Assembly (NCBI GenBank): GCA_963720515.1
Contig: OY970397.1
Span: forward strand, 2,232,001-2,296,000
Source: G963720515 sp963720515
GTDB lineage: Bacteria > Actinomycetota > Thermoleophilia > Gaiellales > Gaiellaceae
DNA length: 64,000 nt
Direction: 5' to 3'
This document shows, in pieces, positions 18,287 through 25,613 of the stretch. Below the pieces are notes generated by a model that had not been told where the DNA came from, did no database searches, and saw only the letters and a program-made list of their open reading frames with translations. Each line of letters begins with the position of its first letter. The stretch's first letter is position 1. The translations under genes and the position numbers were made by a program.

Positions 18287-19160
18287 ATGGCCGATCCGAT
18301 CAGGGTAGTCGTCCAGCGTGGAGACACGGTCGAGGCGGAGCACGTGGTCCACGCCGTCGCCGTGCGCGACGGGCAGGTGACCGACTCGGCCGGCGACCCG
18401 GGGCTCGTCACGTTCATGCGCTCGTCGGCGAAGCCGTTCCAGGCGCTTCCGCTCGCGCGCGAGGAGCGCGACTTGCCCGACACGGAGCTCGCCATCGCGT
18501 GCGCCTCGCACGACGGGCTCCGCCGAGCACCTTGCCGCCGTCGAGGCCCTGCTCGCCCGGGCGCATGCGACGGCCGACGACCTCGAGTGCGGTCTCGACC
18601 CAGAGTCGAAGCTCCGCCACAACTGCTCGGGCAAGCACGCCGGCATGCTCCTCCACGCGCGCACGCGGGGCTGGCCGCGCGCGGGTTACCGGCTCGCCGG
18701 CCATCCGGTGCAGGAGGAAGGGCTGGCGCTCGTAGCCGAGGCCGCCGGCGTGGCGCCCGATCAGATCCCGACCGCCGTGGACGGGTGCGGCGTCGTCACG
18801 TTCGCCCTGTCGCTCGAGGCCATGGCGCGCGCGTTCGCACACCTCCTCTCCGACGACCTCGACGGAGCCGGGCGGGTGGTGCACGCGATGCGAGACAACC
18901 CGGTGCTGATCGGCGGCCCCGCGGCGGCCGACACCGCCCTCATGCAGGCGGTTCCCGGCGCGATCGCCAAGCGCGGGGCCGAAGGCCTCATGTGCCTCGG
19001 GCTCGCGGACGGAACCGGCGTCGCGGTCAAGGTCGAGGACGGCGCGAACCGGGCGGCCGGGCCCGCTGCGGGCCTCTTCCTCGGCCTCGGCGAGCGCCTC
19101 GCCACGTCGGTTATCAACAGCCGCGGTGAGCAAGTGGGGCGGGTTTTCCCCAGGTCCTGA
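18287..19160 (+). CDS. L-asparaginase II family protein, frameshifted
   Basis: Asparaginase of the thermolabile type II-like (AnsA-unrelated, PF06089-type) family. Recognisable parts are the start VVVQRGDTVEAEHVVHAVAV, FMRSSAKPFQALPL, IACASHDG, then after the break RHNCSGKHAGML, PTAVDGCGVVTFALSL and VINSRGEQVG. Removing one C from CTCCGCC near 18518 joins the two halves (SHDGSAEHLAAVEALL). About 290 aa, normal for the family. The last 20 bases carry the first copy of the GGTTTTCCCCAGGTC repeat found upstream of rpoD. Confidence 0.88.
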
Positions 19161-19186
19161 ATTCGAGTACCGGTTTTCCCCAGGTC
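19142..19186 (+). promoter_or_regulatory. Direct repeat GGTTTTCCCCAGGTC upstream of rpoD
   Basis: A perfect 15-base repeat occurs at 19142-19156 and 19172-19186, spaced 30 bases start to start, close to three helical turns. It lies 112-156 bases before the rpoD start. Same-face spacing in front of the main sigma gene suggests an operator, but no binding protein is known to me. Confidence 0.45.
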
Positions 19187-19297
19187 GGTGTACCATTCGC
19201 CCCTCGCGCGGGCGCGCGGTGAGCCGGGGGAAAGGAAGACTCGCCGGCTCTTTTCGTTCCACTCGGTCCGGTCGGTAACGAAAGAAGGCGAGGTCGA

Positions 19298-20395
19298 ATG
19301 CTCACGGTCGACATCACGCTCCCCGACATCGAGGAGTTGCAAAAGCTCGTTGTCGAGGGGCAGGAGAAGGGCTTCCTGACCTACGACGAAATCGTCGCCG
19401 GACTCGAAGAGGTCGACCTCACCAAGGAGCAAGTCGAAGACTTCTACACCTACCTGATCGACCACGGCGTCGAGCTCATGGAAGGGCGGGAGCACAAGAC
19501 GCCGCCCCACGAGCAGCCTTCGCTCGGCGAGGACGAGAAGACGCCGCCCAAGCTCGACCTCACGGTCGAGCCCTCGCTCGACTCGCTCCGCCTCTACCTC
19601 CGCGAGATCGGCAAGGTACCGCTCCTCACCGCCGACCAGGAGGTCTACCTCGCCAAGCGCATCGAGCGCGGCGACATGGCGGCGAAGACGCAGATGACCG
19701 AGGCGAACCTCCGCCTCGTCGTCTCGATCGCGAAGGCCTACCTGGGCCGCGGCCTTTCCTTTCTCGACCTGATCCAGGAGGGCTCGCTCGGCCTGATCCG
19801 CGCGGTGGAGAAGTTCGACTACCGCAAGGGCTACAAGTTCTCGACGTACGCGACGTGGTGGATCCGCCAGGCGGTCACACGGGCCATCGCGGACAAGGCG
19901 CGCACGATCCGGATCCCGGTGCACATGGTCGAGAAGCTGAACAAGGTCGTGCACATCGAGCGCCAGCTCGTCCAGCGCCTCGGCCGCGAGCCGCGCCCGG
20001 ACGAGATCGCCGAGGAGCTCGAGATCCCGACCGAGGAGGTGCGCGAGATCCTCCGCATGGCGCAGCTCCCCGTATCGCTCGAGAAGCCGATCGGCGAGGA
20101 GGAGGAGTCCGAGCTCGGCGACTTCGTCCAGGACGAGCAGGCCGAGTCGCCGTTCGACTCCGCCTCGCTCCACCTGCGCCGCGACGACATCGATCGCGCC
20201 CTCGGCTCGCTCCCCGACCGCGAGCGCAAGGTGATCGAGCTCCGGTTCGGGCTCTCCGGCGACCAGCCGCAGACGCTCGAGGAGGTCGGCCGCGCGTTCG
20301 GCGTCACGCGCGAGCGCATCCGGCAGATCGAGAACCACACGTTGAAGAAGCTCGAGGGCCTGCCCGAGGCGCAGGCGCTCAAAGACTGCATGTAA
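19298..20395 (+). CDS. rpoD: Principal RNA polymerase sigma factor (RpoD/SigA type)
   Basis: A 365-aa group 1/2 sigma-70. Residues 1-65 resemble a shortened region 1.1 (LPDIEELQKLVVEGQEKGFLTYDEI). Region 1.2 is SLRLYLREIGKVPLLTADQE. Region 2 contains ANLRLVVSIAKAYLGRGLSF, LDLIQEGSLGLIRAVEKFDY and KFSTYATWWIRQAVTRAIAD. Region 3 contains RIPVHMVEKLNK, and region 4 LPDRERKVIELRFGL with QTLEEVGRAFGVTRERIRQIE. It lacks the long acidic N-terminal extension of many actinobacterial SigA proteins. ATG at 19298, with the weak GGCGAGG site upstream. Regulation may involve the direct repeat just upstream. Confidence 0.95.
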   Translation: MLTVDITLPDIEELQKLVVEGQEKGFLTYDEIVAGLEEVDLTKEQVEDFYTYLIDHGVELMEGREHKTPPHEQPSLGEDEKTPPKLDLTVEPSLDSLRLYLREIGKVPLLTADQEVYLAKRIERGDMAAKTQMTEANLRLVVSIAKAYLGRGLSFLDLIQEGSLGLIRAVEKFDYRKGYKFSTYATWWIRQAVTRAIADKARTIRIPVHMVEKLNKVVHIERQLVQRLGREPRPDEIAEELEIPTEEVREILRMAQLPVSLEKPIGEEEESELGDFVQDEQAESPFDSASLHLRRDDIDRALGSLPDRERKVIELRFGLSGDQPQTLEEVGRAFGVTRERIRQIENHTLKKLEGLPEAQALKDCM

Positions 20396-20446
20396 GCGAG
20401 ACCTGCGGACGCGTCTGACTGCGTGCCTGGCGCGGCGCGGCTTCGG

Positions 20447-20579
20447 CGCGTGTCCCTTCCGGACACGACACGTTGCCTGGCACCGGGCCACGTCTCCGAG
20501 GGACGACGCCGTTCGGGCGTGTCCACCTCGGCCATGGCAGGGATCAGACCCCTGACATGGCGCCAAAGGACGTGGCCGG
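20447..20579. repeat. Nested inverted repeats between rpoD and the convergent gene
   Basis: Several hairpins are packed in the 184 bp between the rpoD stop and the next stop. CGTGTCC-CTTCC-GGACACG is at 20449-20467, and GGAC(g)ACGCC paired with GGCGTGTCC is at 20501-20524. The arms CCATGGCAGGG and CCCTGACATGG are at 20532-20560. An outer arm CCGGGCCACGTC (20483) matches GACGTGGCCGG (20569-20579). The whole can fold as a long stem with side hairpins, acting as a bidirectional terminator or REP-like element. Confidence 0.6.
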
Positions 20580-20894
20580 CTAGAGGTCGCCCGAGGTGAT
20601 TCGGAGCTCGTAGTGCGCCGAGCGCTCGTCGAAATGCGCGAGGAGCTCGCGCGCCTCGGGCGGGACGACCGCAACCTCGTAGTCCTCGCCGGCGAAGGCG
20701 CGGACCGCGTCGAGCGAGTCGAACACGGTGAGCGTCACGAACTCGACCTCGTCGCCCGACTCGCGGCGCAGGAGGTGCGCACCGCGGAAGCCGTCGATCC
20801 GGTCGATCCCCGGCAGGATCTCGGAGCGGAGGAGCGCCTCGTAGGCGTCGGCGTTCTCCGGCGCCGTCCAGCCGTGCCAGATCCGGCCGATCAC
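20580..20894 (-). CDS. Antibiotic biosynthesis monooxygenase (ABM)-like domain protein
   Basis: A 104-aa dimeric alpha-beta barrel type protein: VIGRIWHGWTAPENADAYEALL, GFRGAHLLRRESGDEVEFVTL and FAGEDYEVAVVPPEARELL. GTG 20894 is chosen because it overlaps the stop of the upstream zinc-ribbon gene (GTGA). Such proteins are often heme- or quinone-related or of unknown role, and no active-site residue decides it here. Confidence 0.8.
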   Translation of the reverse strand: MIGRIWHGWTAPENADAYEALLRSEILPGIDRIDGFRGAHLLRRESGDEVEFVTLTVFDSLDAVRAFAGEDYEVAVVPPEARELLAHFDERSAHYELRITSGDL

Positions 20895-21067
20895 TCGGCG
20901 GTCTCGGCCTCGTCCACCCGCTCCCACGCGACGAAGAGCTTGCAGTGCGGGCACTTGAACCCGGCGTAGCGCGCGGCGTCGCCGGTGATCGCCTCTTGCT
21001 CGAACGTCTTGCCGCAGTGCGGGCAGGCGATCTCGTACACGGCACCGGCGCGGGGCGTCTCCTCCAT
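20891..21067 (-). CDS. Small zinc-ribbon protein
   Basis: A 58-aa protein, MEETPRAGAVYEIACPHCGK onward, with two CPHC pairs (CPHCGKTF and FKCPHCKLFVAW) that should bind one zinc ion. It is cytosolic, without a membrane segment. It is coupled to the ABM gene by a GTGA overlap and is divergent from the CDF transporter with 24 bp between starts. Function unknown. Confidence 0.75.
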   Translation of the reverse strand: MEETPRAGAVYEIACPHCGKTFEQEAITGDAARYAGFKCPHCKLFVAWERVDEAETAE

Positions 21068-21091
21068 CCGCCCAGGATAGAGAATGCCGGG

Positions 21092-22450
21092 ATGCGTCCC
21101 GAGCGCCGTATCGCCCTCGTCTCGATCGTGGCCGCGGTCGTGCTCATCGTGGTCAAGCTCGCGGCCGGGCTCGCGTCCGGAAGCCTTGGCCTGCTGTCCG
21201 AGGCCGCCCACTCGGGGACCGACCTCGCCGCGGCGATCCTGACCTTCTTCGCCGTCGGCGTCGCCGTGCGCCCGGCCGACCCGGGCCACCCCTACGGCCA
21301 CGGGAAGGCCGAACACCTCGCCGCGCTCGCCGAGGCCTCGTTCCTCCTGCTCGTGAGCATCGGGATCGGCATCGTCGCGGTCGACCGCCTCGTCGGTCCC
21401 GTCCAGCACGAGGTCGACCCGGCCTGGTGGGCGTTCCTCACGATCGGGGTCGTCATCGCGATCGACGCGAGCCGCGCCATCGTCTCGTGGCGCGGAGCAC
21501 GTCGGTACAAGAACGCCGCGCTCGCGACGAACGCGCTCCATTTCGCCGGCGACTTCGGCGGCTCGCTCGCGGTGCTGTTCGGGCTCGTGCTCGTGCACCA
21601 GGGCCACCCGAAGGGCGACCCGGCCGCAGGGCTCTTCGTCGCCGTCCTGGTGTTCTTCGCGGCTGCGCGGCTCATGCGCCAGAACGCGGACGTCCTCATG
21701 GACCGCTCACCGGCGGGCGCCGAGGCCGCCGTCCTCGCCGCGATCGACGAGCTCGACCCGCCCGTCGAGGTCCGGCGGCTGCGCGTGCGCTACGCGGCCG
21801 GCCGCCACTTCGCGGACATCGTCATCGGCGTGCCCTCCGAGGAGGCCGTCGGCCAGGGCCACGCGACCGCCGACGCCGTCGAGGACGCGGTCGAGCGGGC
21901 GCTCCCGGGGAGCGACGTCGTCGTGCACGTCGAGCCGACCGGCGCCGAGGACGGGGCGCTCCGCGAGCGCGCCCACGCAGCCGCGTTGAGCGTCGCGCGC
22001 GTGCGCGAGATCCACAACGTCGCAGTGCTCCACGCGGGCGAGCGCACGGAGATCTCGCTTCACCTGAAGCTGCCCGGCGACCTGCCGCTCGCCGACGCCC
22101 ACGAAGTCGCGTCCGAGGTCGAGGCCGCGATCCACGCCGCGCTCCCCGAGGTCGAGTCGGTGCAGACGCACCTCGAGCCGCTCGGCGAGGAGACGTCGGG
22201 CCGCGCGGTCGCCGCCTGGGCCTCCGAGGACGACCGCGAGGCGGTCCGGCGGATCGTCCTCGAGGCGGGTTGCGAGCCGCGCGAGCTTCGCCTCTTCCGC
22301 ACGGATGACGGCCTCGTCGTCTTCCTCACGCTCGGCCTCGACCCGGAGCGCCCGCTCGCCGACGCCCACGCGAGCGCGAGCGCGATCGAGGAGCGCATCC
22401 GCCTCGAGCGCCCCGAGGTCTCCGACGTCATCGTGCACACCGAGCCCTAG
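21092..22450 (+). CDS. Cation diffusion facilitator transporter with three C-terminal dimerisation-like domains
   Basis: CDF-family divalent metal exporter, 452 aa against about 300 usual. Six membrane segments occupy residues 1-200 with the metal sites LLSEAAHSGTDLAAA and NALHFAGDFGGS, and the loop HPYGHGKAEHLAAL. The cytosolic part then repeats. Domain 1 is VEVRRLRVRYAAGRHFADI...VVVHVEP, domain 2 is VREIHNVAVLHAGERTEIS...VQTHLEP, and domain 3 is REAVRRIVLEAG...DGLVVFLTL...VIVHTEP. All three follow the ZT-dimer pattern with LADAHE/LADAHA in the last two. The extra domains may add metal sensing. ATG 21092. Confidence 0.92.
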   Translation: MRPERRIALVSIVAAVVLIVVKLAAGLASGSLGLLSEAAHSGTDLAAAILTFFAVGVAVRPADPGHPYGHGKAEHLAALAEASFLLLVSIGIGIVAVDRLVGPVQHEVDPAWWAFLTIGVVIAIDASRAIVSWRGARRYKNAALATNALHFAGDFGGSLAVLFGLVLVHQGHPKGDPAAGLFVAVLVFFAAARLMRQNADVLMDRSPAGAEAAVLAAIDELDPPVEVRRLRVRYAAGRHFADIVIGVPSEEAVGQGHATADAVEDAVERALPGSDVVVHVEPTGAEDGALRERAHAAALSVARVREIHNVAVLHAGERTEISLHLKLPGDLPLADAHEVASEVEAAIHAALPEVESVQTHLEPLGEETSGRAVAAWASEDDREAVRRIVLEAGCEPRELRLFRTDDGLVVFLTLGLDPERPLADAHASASAIEERIRLERPEVSDVIVHTEP

Positions 22451-22467
22451 CTAGACTCGCGGCCGCG

Positions 22468-22602
22468 ATGACGAAGAAGGCCGAACCGGTGGATCGCTGG
22501 GTAGAGGACAACCGCCTGGCGCCGAACCGCGCCGCCTACGGCGTGGTGCTCTTTCTCGTCGCGGCGATCGTCGCGGTGATCCTGCTCGTGTGGCTCCTCT
22601 GA
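22468..22602 (+). CDS. Small single-pass membrane protein
   Basis: A 44-aa reading frame starting MTKKAEPVDRWVEDNRLAPN, with one hydrophobic span (AAYGVVLFLVAAIVAVILLV) at the C terminus. It lies 17 bases after the CDF transporter stop and would be co-transcribed. A role as a small subunit or regulator is possible but unsupported. Confidence 0.6.
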   Translation: MTKKAEPVDRWVEDNRLAPNRAAYGVVLFLVAAIVAVILLVWLL

Positions 22603-22603
22603 G

Positions 22604-22990
22604 CTAGGCCAGGCGGAGCGGGCCCGGGGCCCCGACCTCGACCACGCGCTCCTCGCGCGTGCCCGCGTCCCAGCCGTCGCCGAGGCGCTCGTCGAGGATC
22701 GTGCGCAGCTCGCCGGTCTCGGCCAGCTCCTGGACGATGTCCGCGCCTCCGACCAGCTCGCCCTTCACGAAGACCTGCGGGATCGTCGGCCACTGCGAGA
22801 CGGCCGAGAGCTCCTGGCGGATCGCCGGGTCGGGCAGCACGTCCACCGCGACCACCGACGCGCCGGCGGAGCGGAGCGCCTCGAGCGCGCGGGACGAGTT
22901 GCCGCAGAGGACGCGCTCGGGTGTGCCCTTCATGAAGAGGACGACGTCCTCGGTCTCGATCGTGTCCTTGATCTGCTCACTGAGCGTCAT
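22604..22990 (-). CDS. Monothiol glutaredoxin (Grx4/GrxD-like) with CGNS active site
   Basis: A 128-aa Fe-S cluster carrier glutaredoxin. Family landmarks are FMKGTPERVLCGNSSRALEAL, VSQWPTIPQVFVKGELVGG and ADIVQELAETGEL. The active site reads CGNS where CGFS is the rule, so one aromatic residue at the cluster edge is lost. About 20 extra residues follow the fold. ATG 22990 overlaps the bolA stop (ATGA), so the two partner proteins are translationally coupled. Confidence 0.9.
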   Translation of the reverse strand: MTLSEQIKDTIETEDVVLFMKGTPERVLCGNSSRALEALRSAGASVVAVDVLPDPAIRQELSAVSQWPTIPQVFVKGELVGGADIVQELAETGELRTILDERLGDGWDAGTREERVVEVGAPGPLRLA

Positions 22991-23217
22991 GCGACTCCTC
23001 GGGTCGAGATTCTGAGCTCGTGGATGGTCCCGTCCGCGAGCGGCTCGGCGAGCGCATCGTAGACGAGGCGATGCTGGTCGACGAGCGAAAGCCCGGCGAA
23101 GCGCGGGGTCTCGACGACGACCTGGAAATGGTCGCCGCCCCCGGTTCGGTCCGTGACCGAGACCTCGCTCGCGTCCGGGAATGCGGCGCGCAGGAGATCC
23201 TCGAGGCGGGCGGTCAT
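22987..23217 (-). CDS. bolA: BolA-family protein
   Basis: A 76-aa BolA protein: LEDLLRAAFPDASEVSVTDR, GGGDHFQVVVETPRFAGLSL, VDQHRLVYDAL and the conserved end IHELRISTRG. BolA proteins bind monothiol glutaredoxins to form hetero-complexes that hold [2Fe-2S] clusters, and here the glutaredoxin gene is directly downstream and overlapping. ATG 23217. Confidence 0.92.
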   Translation of the reverse strand: MTARLEDLLRAAFPDASEVSVTDRTGGGDHFQVVVETPRFAGLSLVDQHRLVYDALAEPLADGTIHELRISTRGVA

Positions 23218-23255
23218 CGCGGCCGACGGTAGCAGCCGCCGACTAGCCTGGGACC

Positions 23256-23786
23256 GTGCGCTCGCTCGCCGATCGGCCGCTTCCCGCTCGGGTGTTCGCG
23301 ACCCTCCTCTTCGGGCTCGCGGCGCTCTCCTTCGCGCTGCCGTTCCTTCACGTGACGGCCGACCGGCGCGTCGCCGCGGCAACCGGCTACGAGCTCGCGA
23401 CGAAGAGCATCCGGTACTCGGGGACCTACGTGCAGCTCGCTTTCGAGGGCGAGGCCGAGCGCTGGGCGACGGCCGGCGAGGCGCCCGCGCTCCTCGCGCT
23501 CGTTCTCCTCGTCGCGGCCGCTGTGCTCGTCTGGATTCCGTGGCGCGTCGGTCCGGCCGTGGCCTTCGGCTGCGGCGTCGTGGCACTGCTCGCGCTCTTC
23601 GCGCTCTACCTCCGCGTGGACTCGCAGCTCGCGCTCGCCGACGTAAACCGGCGCTACGGGCTCGCCGTTGCCGCGGTCCTCACGCTCGCGGGAACCGCCT
23701 GGGCGACGCTCGTCGCGGTCGAGGCGCGCTACTGGTGGCGGCCCTCCGATGAGGACCGCCACCGCCGCGACTACTTCGCTGCCTAG
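23256..23786 (+). CDS. Four-span membrane protein of unknown function
   Basis: A 176-aa protein with hydrophobic spans at about residues 13-33, 78-95, 100-122 and 136-155. An extracytoplasmic loop (HVTADRRVAAATGYELATKS...) lies between spans 1 and 2. The C terminus is charged and cytosolic (RPSDEDRHRRDYF). I recognise no family. GTG start. Its TAG abuts the convergent gene's stop (TAGCTA). Confidence 0.65.
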   Translation: MRSLADRPLPARVFATLLFGLAALSFALPFLHVTADRRVAAATGYELATKSIRYSGTYVQLAFEGEAERWATAGEAPALLALVLLVAAAVLVWIPWRVGPAVAFGCGVVALLALFALYLRVDSQLALADVNRRYGLAVAAVLTLAGTAWATLVAVEARYWWRPSDEDRHRRDYFAA

Positions 23787-24098
23787 CTAGTTCGTCCGGT
23801 CGCGCTCGACGTCGGCCGTGTCGCGCTCGGCATCGACGTCGACGTCCGGATCGACCTCGTCGGCCTTGCGCAGCCGGTCGGCTGCGGCGGCCTGCTCGGC
23901 CCGGGCCTGCTCCGCCTGCTCCTCCGCCAGGGAGAGCCGCTCGTCGGCGCGGTTGCTCTGCGCCTCCGCGGTACGCCGGAGCTCGCCCGCCTCGTTGCGC
24001 TGCTCCTCGAGGCGGCGGGCCTGCGCCCGCCGACTGATGAAGTACAGCGCGGCGAGCACGATGATGGCGATGACGACGATTGCAATGATCCACCACAT
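23787..24098 (-). CDS. Membrane-anchored coiled-coil protein
   Basis: About 103 aa from ATG 24098 (ATG 24119 adds MPRNGGG). One N-terminal membrane span (WWIIAIVVIAIIVLAALYFI) is followed by a long helix of heptad-like ARRLEEQRNEAGELRR and LSLAEEQAEQARAEQAAAADR, then an acidic tail with DPDVDVDAERD. It looks like the small actinobacterial proteins of unknown role that resemble one-span shock or envelope proteins. Confidence 0.65.
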   Translation of the reverse strand: MWWIIAIVVIAIIVLAALYFISRRAQARRLEEQRNEAGELRRTAEAQSNRADERLSLAEEQAEQARAEQAAAADRLRKADEVDPDVDVDAERDTADVERDRTN

Positions 24099-24152
24099 GC
24101 CGCCACCGTTCCTCGGCACGCCGTCCCGGAAACCCCTTTAGGCTCGCCCCCC

Positions 24153-25613
24153 ATGGATCTCGAGCGCCAGCTGTCCGAGTTCCGCGCGCTGCGCCGGCAG
24201 CTCGAGGAGTCGATCCAGCCGTTCGCGACCTCCGTCGACGGGCGCCGGTTCTCGCTGCAATCCTCGCTCTACGGCCTCGCGTTCGAGGCCGGCGGCTACG
24301 TCGTCCTCGAGGAGGACGGCGTCGAGCCGCGTCTCGGCCAGCTGCTGTCGCTCGCCGCGTCGAGCGCCGAGGGGCCGGAGTTCGCGGGCGACGGCGGCCT
24401 GCGCACGCGGATCATGCTTCGCGCGGCCGAGGGCGACGGCGTCGTGCTCGCCGGCGACGGCCGGCCGTTCCACGATGCGCTCGCACGCCCCGCGGCGCCC
24501 GAGGAGGTCCGTGCGCACCTGGAGGCGACCGCGCCGCGGCGCGCCCGGCTCGTCGTCGGCGAGCTCGCCCTTGCACCCGGGGTCGAGCTCGCGCTCGACG
24601 CGGGCGGCTTCGACCGGCATTCGTTCCTCTGCGGACAGTCCGGCTCGGGGAAGACTTACGCGCTCGGCGTCGTGCTCGAGCGGCTCCTCTACGAGACGGA
24701 GCTCCGCATCGTCGTCCTCGATCCGAACTCGGATTTCGTGCGCCTGGGTGAGGCGCGCGACGATGCCGGGGCCGAGGCCGTCACGCGTCACGGCGAGCTC
24801 GGCGGGAGCATTCTGGTCCGCCGCGCCGGCGAGGGGCCCGACCGACTCGCGCTCCGCGCGGTGGACATCGGCCCCGAGCTCCTCGCCGCCGCGCTCCGGC
24901 TCGACCCGATCGCCGACCGCGAGGAGTACTCGGTGCTGCTCGACTTCGCCGAAGGCGGCGTCGCATCGGTGGACGAGCTCGTCACCGGCGACTCCCCGAT
25001 CGCCATGCGGGCGCGAAATCTCGGCGCCGCCGACTGGGGTGTCTGGGCGCGGGGCGAGCCGATCTCCGTCCTGAACGACGTGCTCGAAGGCGACGCCCGC
25101 TGCCTCGTCGTCGACCTCGGCTCGCTGCCCACGCGGGACGAGCAGCGTCTCGTCGCGGCGGCGGTCCTCTCGGCGCTCTGGCGCGAGCGCGAGCGGCGGC
25201 AGCCGGTGCTGATCGTCATGGACGAGGCGCACAACGTCTGCCCGGCCGAGCCCGACGACCCGCTCACCGCGCTCTCGACCGAGCTCGCCGTGCGCATCGC
25301 GGCCGAGGGGCGCAAGTTCGGCCTGTACCTCCTCGTCTCCACGCAGCGGCCGCAGAAGGTGGCCGAGAACGCGCTCAGCCAGTGCGACAACCTGCTCCTC
25401 ATGCGGATGAACTCGCGCGCCGACCTCGCCTTCGTCGGCGACGTCTTCTCCTTCGTCCCGCCGGGGCTTCTCGCGCGCGCGACGGACTTCGTGCAGGGGG
25501 AGTGCCTCGTCGCCGGGAAGATCGCGCCGCACCCGGCGTTCCTCCGGATCGGCGCGCGCGTGACGCCCGAGGGCGGGGGCGATGTCCCGGCCGACTGGGC
25601 CGGCGTCCGCTAG
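24153..25613 (+). CDS. HerA-like (DUF87) hexameric ATPase
   Basis: A 486-aa FtsK/HerA superfamily ATPase. An N-terminal beta-barrel-like HAS segment (about 1-140) is followed by Walker A CGQSGSGKTYALG, the strand IVVLDPNSDFVRL, Walker B LIVMDEAHNV and the sensor GLYLLVSTQRPQKV with ENALSQCDNLLLMRMNSRAD, a classic HerA ending. Archaeal HerA works with the NurA nuclease in end resection, but no nuclease gene is adjacent. The convergent metallo-hydrolase gene shares its CTAG stop. Confidence 0.88.
   Translation: MDLERQLSEFRALRRQLEESIQPFATSVDGRRFSLQSSLYGLAFEAGGYVVLEEDGVEPRLGQLLSLAASSAEGPEFAGDGGLRTRIMLRAAEGDGVVLAGDGRPFHDALARPAAPEEVRAHLEATAPRRARLVVGELALAPGVELALDAGGFDRHSFLCGQSGSGKTYALGVVLERLLYETELRIVVLDPNSDFVRLGEARDDAGAEAVTRHGELGGSILVRRAGEGPDRLALRAVDIGPELLAAALRLDPIADREEYSVLLDFAEGGVASVDELVTGDSPIAMRARNLGAADWGVWARGEPISVLNDVLEGDARCLVVDLGSLPTRDEQRLVAAAVLSALWRERERRQPVLIVMDEAHNVCPAEPDDPLTALSTELAVRIAAEGRKFGLYLLVSTQRPQKVAENALSQCDNLLLMRMNSRADLAFVGDVFSFVPPGLLARATDFVQGECLVAGKIAPHPAFLRIGARVTPEGGGDVPADWAGVR

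Noticed and set aside
19111..19119. DnaA-box-like TTATCAACA near rpoD
   Set aside because: Single copy within the asparaginase coding region (VINS), with no cluster of boxes or AT-rich region, so not an origin.
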